DNA from: Acanthopleura granulata
Lineage: Eukaryota; Mollusca; Polyplacophora; Chitonida; Chitonidae
NCBI GenBank assembly: GCA_016165875.1
Contig: JABBOT010000003.1
Span: 21,674,873-21,738,872 of the forward strand
Reading direction: 5' to 3'
Length of the DNA stretch: 64,000 nt
Part shown: piece by piece, positions 11,941 to 33,800 of the stretch
Numbering within the stretch: position 1 is the stretch's first letter
Layout of the letters: every line of letters starts with the position of its first letter
Made by a program: the position numbers and the translations under genes
Notes under the pieces: model-generated
Databases searched by the model: none
What the model was told of the DNA's origin: nothing
Seen by the model: the letters and a program-made list of their open reading frames with translations, nothing else

Positions 11941-12990
11941 CACCTCACATGCCAACCAAGGCTGACCAATACAGATAAACCACTAAGAAGCCAACCTTGC
12001 CTCACTTTCCTGGTACAGGTAAACCACTAGAGTGCCAACGTAGGCTCACCTTACCAATACTGGTAAACCACTAACATGTAAACCTTGGCTCACTTTACCA
12101 GTACAGGTAAACCACTAACGTGCCAACCTGGGCTTCCTTTGCCAATGTAAATAAACCACCAACGTACCAACCTCTTCTCACTTCACCAATACAGGTAAAC
12201 CACTAACATGCCAACCTGGGCTCACTTTAATGTTCAGGTAAATTACTAGAGTGCCAGCCTGGACTCACTTTATCTATACAGGTAAACCACCAACATGCCA
12301 ACACTAGCTTACTTTACCAGTACAGGTAAACCACTAACATGCCAACTTTGTCTCACTTTACCATCACAGGTAAAGCACTATTGTGCCAAACTGTGCTCAC
12401 TTTACCAATACAGGTAAGGCACTAACGTGCCAACCTTGGCCCAATTTACCAGTACAGGAAAACCAATAGTGTGCCAACCTTGCCTCACTTCTCCAGTACA
12501 GGAAAACCACCAGTGTGCTAACCTGAGCTCATTTTACCAGTACTGGTAAACCACTAATGTGACAACCTGAGTTCACTTTACGCACAGATAAACCACTAAC
12601 ATACCAACCTTGCCTCACTTTACCAGCACAGATAAACCACTTATGTGCTAACCTGATCTTACTTTACCAGTACAGATAAACCACTAATGTGCCAACCTGG
12701 GCTCGCTTTACCAGTACAGGTAAACCACTGACGTGCCAACCTGGGCTCACTTTACTAGTACAGGTAAACCACTAATGTGCCAACCTGGGCTCGCTTTACC
12801 AGTACAGGTAAACCACTGACGTGCCAACCTGGGCTCACTTTACCAGTACAGGTAAACCACTAATGTGCCAACCTGGGCTCGCTTTACCAGTACAGGTAAA
12901 CCACTGACGTGCCAACCTGGGCTCACTTTACTAGTACAGGTAAACCAATAATGTGCCCACAGTGCATTTTACCAGTACAGGTAAACCAGT
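11941..12990. repeat. 44-bp satellite-like array, about 24 copies
   Basis: The unit reads GGTAAACCACTAATGTGCCA, ACCTGGGCTC, then GCTTTACCAGTACA. Copies at the left are diverged. At 12681-12944 three near-identical 88-bp dimers occur (ccactAATgt alternating with ccactGACgt), a higher-order repeat. The array sits between the convergent DLGAP and RPL23 genes. Confidence 0.95.
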
Positions 12991-13244
12991 CTGAGCACTC
13001 TTTCCACAAAAACAGCAAGATTCTCTGGGTTTTCGTTGGACTTTACATCTTAGTATATTAACTATCAGCTTCTTTTGTTGCTTAATCGATGAAGGCGAAA
13101 TTTTGGTTAAAAGCGAAATTTGCATATTCTCTGTTGGATTCCCTTTTGAATGTTTGTTTATTCACCATAAAATTAGATGACAAAAGTAAGGGTTGATTTT
13201 AACTAAGTATAAAGGTGACAGGAATACGTTTACCTATTTCATTG

Positions 13245-13400
13245 TTGTTTTATGCCGTGCTTAAAAATATTTCACTACTACGACAGTGACCAGCATTATG
13301 GTGAGAGGAAACCGAGCAGAGCCCCGGGGAAACCTAAGACTCCCCGCAGGTTGCTGGTGGACCTTCCCACTTATGACCAGAGAGGAAGCCAGCGCAAGCC
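13245..13400 (-). repeat. SINE fragment, minus orientation
   Basis: The reverse complement carries the family body: AGCGCTGGCTTCC-type sequence, the CCACCAGCAACCTGCGG block, CTCTGCTCGGTTTCCTCTCA, and the tail with GAAATATTTTTAAGCACGGC. The tRNA-like head is not clearly preserved. Confidence 0.75.
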
Positions 13401-13864
13401 AATGGACTTGTTGTATCCCAATAAACCATAGCAGTATCAGGCGAGATTTCCCATTACATGAGTTGTGCTATCAACTGTCTCTCAAACTGAAATCCACCAC
13501 TGGTCATTCTGCTGTCTTAATGTGATTGAATGTTTATGGCTTAACGCGACATCTGCAGCATTTCAGCCACACCATGGCACTGACGATGTAAGAAACACTC
13601 ACAACAATATCTCTCCCATGGTACCCTTACATCAAGGAATTCCAAGTTACACAATAGAATCAAAGTGAATCCACTGTACTGATTTACCCAGCTCGGAACT
13701 GAACTTTGTGTCACAATATCATGAATCAATCACTCATTTTGGATGTCTAAATCAATTAGTTGCTTAACTGCTCATGTAACTTGCAGTTAAGGTTCAGTAT
13801 GTCAGAAACAAGACAAAAACTTTGTTTACTTTAACTTTTTTTTTACTTTCGTCACTGTACAGAG

Positions 13865-23958
<10,094 letters not shown>

Positions 23959-24804
23959 TCTGGCTGGATTTAAAAGGAAGTTAGTAAAGCGCAGGCGTGG
24001 TGACCGTTTCACTAAGCTGGGTCAAGGTTGGAAATGCCCTCGCGTTGCACGGGTCCCTTTGGTCTGACTTTCTCACTCACTGCTGTGTACAAGCCTTGTG
24101 GCAGCGACATGGAATAAAGTACAGCTGTTATCTAAAATTTGTTTTCAAACAACTTCCAAGACATGCATTTGAATGAGATTTAAATGCGATACCGTAAAAG
24201 GCTAAGGCAAAGATGGGCGGGGTGTGAGAGGCATAGACCGAAGCCGCTGGAAAATCAGGAAACATGTTTGGAGATCAAATACATTTAAATTTAAATGTAA
24301 AATACGCATGTAAGAAATCATAGATGAGAGGTCATTGGAAAAAATCACACCACCCATCAATTTAGCTTCGTGAACATTTGAATGTGTCGGGAGTGAATCG
24401 CAGTTCATAAACCTCAAATCTCTCAATGCAGCCACGTGACAAGGGCTTCCCCGACAGGCCTTGATAATTTTTTGAAAGGCTAATAGCTTTTGGGTTGAAT
24501 TGGGAATTTATACTAACATAAATTGTAATTGAAATGAATAACTCCACTGTGTAAGTTATGTGTTTTACAACTAAAATTTTAAATGTTTTCTTTCATTCAT
24601 AACACCAGTCGGTACAATCAAATAATGACTGATCCTGAATTTTTGCACACGGCACACAAATCGTTCGGTAACTCCCTGATCGGGGAGTTGTATGTGTACG
24701 ACAGAAGTCGTTTTGAATTTCGCCAGTTCGGGAGGAAATTGCCTACCCGGCAAAGGTTACCTGCTCTGATTTTTGTGGTACTGGGTTAAATTATAGACTT
24801 CAAA
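23959..24804. promoter_or_regulatory. Divergent promoter region between RPL23 and LASP
   Basis: Only 846 bp separate the two start codons, which point away from each other. On the RPL23 side, a TOP-like pyrimidine stretch (CTTTACTAACTTCCTTTT, minus, about 23970-23990) lies just upstream of the ATG, as expected for a ribosomal-protein transcription start. On the LASP side a perfect 7-bp hairpin lies at 24670-24689. Transcription starts are inferred, not shown. Confidence 0.6.
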
Positions 24805-24873
24805 ATGAATCCTCAGTGTGCAGCATGCCAAAAAACTGTCTATCCAGTCGAAAAGCTCAACTGTTTGGACAAG
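24805..24873 (+). CDS. LASP1: LASP exon 1 (LIM zinc finger 1, first half)
   Basis: It encodes [20 protein letters not shown] then LDK, with donor AAG|GTGAGT. Human LASP1 begins [20 protein letters not shown]. The ATG is the conserved family start. Confidence 0.96.
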
Positions 24874-27800
24874 GTGAGTGATGTTACATGTACATGGTGT
24901 ATATCAGTGGGAAAATCTAGCAGAATGTGTGGTACGTGGGACATTGTCAAGTTCAATGGGCCTTACACGATTGGATAAATTTAAATTAACAATTACATGA
25001 ACATGTATCTTCAAATGCCAAACATTTGGAACTACAATGAGATAGGACATAATATTCGCTAACATAGCTGTTAAATGAACGTTTTTGTTTAGCAAATGAC
25101 CAAATTTCCCCATGCTCTGCAGTTTTATAAAATTGTAAACTTGGATTTTAATACTGAAATTTGATTGTTGATATTGATGAGGTCATTTAGGGATCTGAAC
25201 TATTTATGAACTGTTTATTATTGTTAGAACAGTGAACTGATCACATGAAGTCCTTTTCTCTTAAATGTATGGTAACTGTGTTTTTGACACAGCCCCAAGT
25301 GTTGTGATTTGTTCTGATGGTAATGAGATGTACTAACATGTCTTGCTTGTCCATATTTGAGATAATTTAACAAATGCAGGGTAAGAGTGTTCTGTGGGCT
25401 TCAACACCAATTATTTAGTAGGTATTATAATGATCATTGATTAATAAAAAGACAGGGAACAGTTGCCCAGTGACCAACCCATGCTGAGTTTGATACTGTA
25501 ATTTCTGATGACCAGAAATGGTAATTGACAAAACACTGGTAATCAATACCGTTAACACTGAAGAACTTGCATTTAAGGCTGATGATTTTGATTTAAGGCC
25601 TTTTTTTATAGCTGACTGCCTCTCAATAAAAATGAAGTTTGTAGTTCTCACCTCAGTTCTAGGGTGTGTTCCATTCACTCTGCATTGGCCACTGGAGGAG
25701 ACCAGTGGCGCTACTACTGCCACTGAGTTTGACGTCCGTGGAGTCGGTGGTGTGTATTGTAGTGTCTTAGCTCATGGAACTTGTGTCTTTTTGTGGCCAC
25801 TGAATCTGCCACCAGTGGCTCTCACATCTACGAATGGAATGCATCCCTGGCTTTGTAGTCTGTGGGTTGGGAAACACTGATCACCTGTTATAGTGATTTA
25901 CATGGTTATTCTGTTGATATCAGAATATTTCATTCTAGGGTACAGTGAAGTTCTCTGCATCTGGACTCTATATGTATTAGTGGTATACCTAATATCATTG
26001 TTAGTCATCGACGAATTAGTGAAACTTAAACAGCAAATAACATTATTACGAGTAATTCAGCAAGCTGAAGGGTTCTCTCCTTATTGAGTATTCTGACATC
26101 TAACTGGTGGGTCTATCGACCAAATGAACATTGTTGAATTATATGACAAGCTGAATGTTGCAGGAGTGAGGAAAAGTGTAGTACATGTAGCTAGGGAAAT
26201 GATCAGCTGTATGTGTACGGCTCTGATTTGGGAAGTAGGCTTTTTGCAAACCAGGATGTACATGTACATACACTGTACTAACTTGAATGTTTGAACTAAG
26301 CACAAGTACTGATACTGCCCATAACACACACTTAAACTGTTCATACAGTGGTCATAGAACAGCATTGATCTCATGGAACGTTGTGGACAATGCCAATTTC
26401 ATTGATTACACTAGTCGATTTACATACATGTTATTGCTTTTTAACATGTAAACTTTGGTGCATGTCCTACTTATGTCCCTTGATTTAGCATAATGTGTGT
26501 ATGTCTGTATGTGAGCTGCGTGGTAACACAGTATGTAATATTTCAGTATTAGATGAAGGAATTATTTGGACTCTTTATCACCTGATATCCTGTGTTTGTT
26601 AAGTTTTCCTTCATGATATTCATCATTATAATTAACCTATGTATTCTGAAGTTACCTACATACAAGTCGTGTCATTCATATTAATTATTTAATCAGTGTG
26701 TCAATCGTGTATTGGTTACATGTACCCTTTCAGTCCAGGTTGGGATTAACTCTCGTATTACAGCTCTGGTAAATGTACCAGCCAACCCTTTCACGGACCA
26801 ATATAGACAGCCTTTCTAGACTTTACCCTTGAGAGTAAAATAAGTTCATAAACACAAGTTCATCTTTCAAGGCAAGTGTCCAGAGTCCGTCTCTAGTATC
26901 ACCAACAGTTTGTAGAGCAGAGTTCCTGATGATAGTGTTGAAGAAAGAAAAAAAGAAAACAAAAAAAAAGCCAAGAGGATCAGAAATTTTTAGATTTCAT
27001 GTTTCTTCATTTGGTTTTTTAGAAAAAAGAACAACTTTTGAGAATTTTAGAAAAGGTATTTTCATGTATTTAAAATACAGCTATCCTTTTCAGTCAAGCT
27101 GGGAAGCAGTCGGGCTCAAGCACCTTTACAGTTTGTTTCTGTTGCAGTCTTTTTATTATTGACAAAAAAACCTAGCTATGGTTGTATGCTGGTCATACAA
27201 GTAAAAGCTTTGCTTTCAAATTCTACCTCACCTGGAATAGTTTGTGACCTTGTGCCAATTGTGTAGAAGTTGTAGCCTAAGTTAAGGTGATACTGTGTGA
27301 GCATGATATGTTCCTGATGTTGTGATATATTTGCCGGAGAGACCTGTTACATGTATATTTACATACACATGTATGTAGATACACATATCTATGAGGCATT
27401 TATCTGTGTACCTGCCCCAGCGCAGCCAGTCATACAACGCGTAATTCAGGTACACATGATTGCATATACATGGAACTCATTTTGTATGTTGATAGAGAGG
27501 AACTCATTGAAAAATACGATAAGTTAGCAACTCAGACATGTTTGAAATAGACATGACATAATGTGGCATGTTCTGTCGTAGATGATGATCTGTGTAAATT
27601 TGTGCACATAAATTCCCACATTCATAGTTTGGTGCACATTATCTACATAGTAACACAAGTTGTGTCCCTATTTTCTGCATCTTTGTTATAGTCACAGGAT
27701 ACATGAAGGAAACTGAATGAAATGCTGTACAAGGAAGTGGGCATAAAATGTATGGTTATTATTTATACATCAGTGAAATCTTAGTTTTCCCTTCTCTTAT

Positions 27801-30800
27801 AAAACTGTTATTTTCACTGCAGTGAAATGTCACATTTTTATATTTCTCACCCACATATCATGATGTCAAAACAGAAACATTTTATTTGATAGTTTCAATC
27901 TGATCTCAGTCGAAAGAGGTCATAATGCAAGTTTAGTCACCTGCTACTGCTACATCCTGTACAGAAAATCACACTCTAGGGATGTCTGTGATAGCCTATG
28001 GCTGGAAAAATGCCGAAAACTCCTTAAAGTACACAAAATCTTGATACTTGATATAAGTAATAAATAGAATATTGCACATTGAAGACTAAATACCATAAAT
28101 ATTGTTCTCATGAGATGTGGAAATGATAACCCACTCGACGCTTCCCTTCGAACAATATTTATGTTATTCAGCCATCACTGTGCAGTATCCTCTATATATT
28201 TTATTATGACCAAATATATAATTTTTTTAGTGTATGACTTTAAAGTACAAAAATTTACATGTATGCATTTCTATATGCTTGTTTTATCCGTTCTAACATG
28301 TTGCACAGGAAGGCTTCGTTTAAATGCCATCTTTACATAGCTGAAATTTCATTTTTGATATGACTACAGGTATACTGACTTCATTGCTTTGCTTTGTTCG
28401 AGTAGGATTTTGCCATTGAAGGTGAAAAAAAAATGAAGTGTATTACAGTCATATTACACAAGGGTATTATAGTAATGTTACATTAGTGTATTATAATCAT
28501 ATTTGACTGGTGTGGTACAGTAATGTGAGTTTCCATAATACATGTATTTATACAGTAGTGTGTTTTGGCTGTGGGTTTGGGGGTGACATTGGTGTTGTAC
28601 ATAGTTTTAGGTACAAAAAAAGTTAGATTTGTGTGAACAATACTGTATTTATTTGTGAATGGCATCATTGGATATCTTATGTGTTCATTTCCGCAGTGTG
28701 TCACGTTCGCCCCCATGGTGTGAGTGGACGTGGGTGAATTCCTGTTTCTCTGCTCAGGACCTTGTGTTGACAGTCACAGGGAAAAGCAGAACATTGCGGA
28801 TGCTAATTTACCTCACTTGTCTTATTGTTAGGTATTTTTACCTGTGGTTGTTAGGGCAGTGAATCAGACCAGGATATATGGGTCAGTGAAACCCAGTTAA
28901 CAAGCCTTCATTGGTGAAGCCTGCATGACTGGATATGATGAAGTCACACCACATAAGAGTGCATCAGCATACACTATGTGCGCTTGTACTTGCACAGTTT
29001 CATGTCCGCATGCAGTGCCACACTTACAATCTCTGGGTTAGGTCCATTCTCCACTTGAGAACAGTTAAATGTTCTTTCACATGGTATCGCATTACTCACG
29101 GGCAGGACTGTAACTTCTGTCCACATCCTTGTTACATTGCCTTACATGGTTAGGCAGTAGGCTGTGAAGGTGTTTTCCTGTTACACTGTAATAAACAGGC
29201 CTGATGAGGAACTAAACAGCAGCCCCCCTCCCAGGGGTATATAGGTCATGGCCTAAGGGTTGTTTTCTTGTTTACTTTGGAGAGTATTTAGCTTAGTTAA
29301 TCTCAACAGTAGTACGTTATGTTCAGTCAATAATAGATGTAAACTGTATGCCATTGAATTGATTCTAAAGAAGTCTTGTGTAATGCCAGCCTCCAAGAAA
29401 TCACCTTAAGGTATTAAACCCTGTCTAATGCTGGCCTCCTTCAAATTGATAATGAGAAGGAAACTTGTTTTCCAGCCTGGAGAAGCCGAGTTGATTTTTT
29501 CCTCCTCTCAATGCTACTCCATCAGATGTTGTAACAATTGTCTAGATAATGACACATGGCGTTGAAAACTACAGAAAATATCTCAGTCTCCGGTGAGTTG
29601 TGATAAGCTCAGCAAACCAGATATCTGTAATAGGCTTTCTGAGCTTAAGTGAGGCAAAAACGATACATGGAAATGGAATAGCAGAATCAAGGGTAATTGA
29701 TCTAGTGTTCAGAGAGGAACTACTATGGGAATTTGGGACGGGTTCGTGTGGTAGTACTAGTACTGGTGTAGTCCTGAGCCTGTGAATTGCAATGAAAGGG
29801 ATTTTGACTTCTGTATTATGTGCATTTCATGTTGCATTCAAGCCTCATTACATTTCAGATGAGTCAAATACACCAAATGTACTGAAACTCAAAACCATTT
29901 ACGATTGCCCGTTCACTGTGGAGGCTAGTTTTTTTGCCAGTCATCCCTATCAAGGATGTGGGATCAACTGTCACTACTGTGCAATGCTGGTATTTTAACA
30001 ACTATTCTTCGTACATGATTTAAACAGATATCTAAACTCAAAAGTCGATGGACCCATGAGGTACTCCAACTCTCCTCTTTTGCTCATTTCCATATGTTCT
30101 GCTAGATGAATCTTGAGGGGGGCCTCCGTGGCTCAGTCGGTTAGCGCGCTATCGCAGCACAATGACCCGAAGCCTCCCACCAATGCGGTTGCTGTGAGTT
30201 CAAGACCAGCTCATGCTGGCTTCCTCTCCGGCCATACGTGGGAAGGTCTGCCAGCAACGTGCGGATGGTCATGGGTTTCCCTCGGGCTCTGCCCGGTTTC
30301 CTCCCACCATAATGCTGGCCGCCATCGTACAAGTGAAATATTCTTGAATACGGCGTAAAAAACCAATCAAATAAGTAAATAAATAAATTAAATCTTGAGT
30401 ACTGGCTTTATTTGCTGTCGTTACCGATGAAGCTAATTAACTTGCTGTCTTGTGGTCACATTAAATGTGAGAACTTCGGACATGCCAAACGGTGGACCAT
30501 TGAAGCCATGTTCAGATTTTAAAAAGTGGTGTGACGTACTCTTGTTTTTGAAGTGTACCTGAATTAAGGTGAAATACATCCTGAAAACTATGATGTTTTC
30601 ATTTCCATCTCTTTACACAACATCAATCAATACAACTGAAAAGAACAAGAAAGACAGCTAAGATCATGTATAACAATACAACTAATTCCCCCTTTTCCTC
30701 ATTCTGAATGTTTAAGCAGAATCTTTCCTGTTGTGGAAGTTTGAACTGGAATGCTCTCCGTACTACTCTCCAATGTGCCTCCTCAATACAGAATTTCTAA

Positions 30801-33800
30801 CACTTGTATGGCAAGTGGTTAACCTATATACCTGTATCTGAAACGTAGCTACATTTTTATGTACCTTACTTTTTCAACCTTCTCTTCCACAGCTGAAAAC
30901 AAATCATTTATGGCTTCATTCTTACAACAACTGTATACATTTACTAGCCTTTAATAATGCCATTAAGGATTGAGAAGGTTAAAGATCTACAGTAGCCTGC
31001 CTTGTACATAGTTCCTGACTTCCATAGCCCATTTTACCCTTTTTGTTTAAGTATTATTTTGTGTATTTCATTCAGTTTTCATTTTAGTTCAGCTAGTATA
31101 TTGTGTCAGTGTTTTTAAATGTGTGTTTGTGGAGGACCTGAGGGAAGATCAGTAATATATTGACTGAATTATATTACGCTCCAAAAATAAACACATTACT
31201 ATTATTTTTATTATTATTATTAAAGAAAAAAAACCTTACATGTACAAGAATGCAGGTAAGTTTGCTTGACAAACCTCATTGAGAGCAGTTCCCATCGACT
31301 TTGAGCTCGGAAATCAGCGGTGATATTTTTGAAAGTCGGTGATGGGCTCATGGATTTCATGAATGTTCAAATTTTAAAATAGTAGTAAGTTATGCACATA
31401 CCTGTATATAATATTCTGTATGTATACCTTTATTCTTTTGTACTAAACCCCAAAAATTACATTTCTCTCCAAGTTGTTTTGGGTTGGAGGGGGTTGCAGT
31501 GGGGGGAGGGGGGGAGTTGAATACACATCTGGTTATGCTGTTTATCACACAGATTAACCATATGAGAAAAACCAAACTGTATTCCAGTTTCATGCAAATT
31601 GGCTGAACCGAGCAGACTGAATTTCCCCCAAATTGTTAGAATTAACGTATGTGTATATGCTAAGTTCTTTCAGTAGTTCAGTTATATAGAAATCTGTGTA
31701 TACCTTTATACACCTGTATTAATGCAGTAATTTTAATTAATTAATTATGTAGTAATCATTCCCAGGTCAGTTTAACCTCCTTTTTGTCAAGTCATCATTT
31801 CCAGCGCAACTTTGTTCTGTGTACCTGTTCTGTAGAGACTGAGGTGTATTCCTATTTGATGGATGTATTGGGGTTGTGGGTTTTGGGCTGATGTAACACA
31901 GGCCCTTTGTTATGGTTCACTGAGCTTACTGACTGGTAATACTTATCCAGGCACATGTACCTCACTACCCCACCCCACCTCACCTTTACCTGATACTTCG
32001 CTACTGGCCTAGACTGGTGGGTATTTGGGATCAGCTTTAGGTATTTATCGTTGCATAATAATCTTATAAAGAATTATGTGATACCTGTCTAATAAATTTA
32101 TTTGAATATAAATTTGTACAAACATATGCATTTATCCTAAATTATGATAATATTTATGAACATATTAAAAGTACAAATACAATCAAAATCCAGGTTGAGC
32201 ACATGTGTTAGCTGAAAAGGACAAATGCTGGAGCAAAAATATTTTTAAAACCTGTGTGTTACAACCTCATTCATAACATTATTACACACAAACTATCATT
32301 TCCAAAGGGTGGTCCCAAATACTCACCATACAAAAATTATTTTCAAATTTCTTTTTCTCCTTAAGGAAAAAGACCATATTTAAGAATAACTTTTTGCACT
32401 CTTTCATCTGAACTTTTTTAGTTTTGTTTCCTCCACCTTTAACAAACGCTTAGTGTACCAGGGTGCATCTAAATTGCATTTGTAAGATTATAGATTGTGA
32501 TTGTATAGTTCAACTGAGAGCCCTTCAGATGAATAGCTAGTGTACCTACATCCCATATCTTACATGTTTTTGGTGGATGTGGACCGTTAGATGTGTTCGA
32601 GATTCAAGCTTATCCGAATGGATTAATATGAATGTTTTATATGTCATACATGTACATACATACTTGTAGGAAATACAGTACCACATTTACATGTACTAAA
32701 ATATATAATAAGTGTAAGAATTGTCATGTTTTTCATATAATGTGCAACATTTTATCTTTTACATGTGTTAAAGTAGTGAACAACTTACATGTACATGTTT
32801 TAATCATAATATGGTGTCTCATGCTGAAAGATCAGTGATGATTGTTAGGAGTATGTGTACAGGTTACAGGTATATCATTTTATAGTGCTCATCTTCATAT
32901 GTCTCTGATCAGAAATATGCATTAGAGATGCATAGCTGTTTAGCTTCTGGGAAGAATGCTGGCATACTATCAGTTCTGTCTGAAGATGTCTACTGTTTGC
33001 TAATGAATTTGTCTGCATATTTTCTCAGTAAGACCAGGAAAACTGTTACTTGTGGAAGGCTTGCATGGCTAATGTGTAGCTATATATGCTACATGTATCT
33101 TGTAGATCTATGGGCCTGACACACACATGTACCATCTCTCCTGCTGACATTCCTGGCCCCAAGCTCATCTGTTAGCGTGGCTTGCTCTAGCCAGCTGGTT
33201 AGGGATGGGGACAGGGTGACACTCATTCACCTACATACTGTACATCGCTTAAGACAGCTGCTCTCTTGAAACAGCTCTGAGCTGCTGTCAGATTACAAAC
33301 CTTCTTGAGGTTTACAAAAACTAATGGCACATGTACTGTAGCTAATAGGGTAATGTGCTTGCTTCTGTAGCCCACCATCTTGGTTTATTGGGTACATGCA
33401 TGCATACATGGACTTCGTGTAATTAGGAGCAATACATGTGCTTCCTGGCCACAAACAGAACAATAACTGTAATGTACAAGCACCTGACATATATGTTCAC
33501 AAAGCACATGTATGTCTTTAGGCCAGTGTTCATTGAAGAGACATGTAAATTATACATGCATATATACCTACATGTATGGTCATGGTGCAGTGAACAGAAA
33601 CTGTGCTGTGAGATTTGTCAATCATGTTACATGTATGTCTCAAAAACTACGTCTTGACCTGTTCAGGGGTTTTACAACTCTGGCAGTTTCTGTTCATGTA
33701 CTTCAGACTCTGAAGGATGTTCCTGTACATAATTAATAAGCAGTTCATTTCAAGAACTCGTTACGTTATACTCATGTATACATGAGGTCGGAGTAAGTCT

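Noticed and set aside
30118..30207. Possible tRNA gene (box A and box B)
   Set aside because: The cloverleaf cannot be completed and the sequence continues into a SINE body with a target duplication; it is the SINE head.
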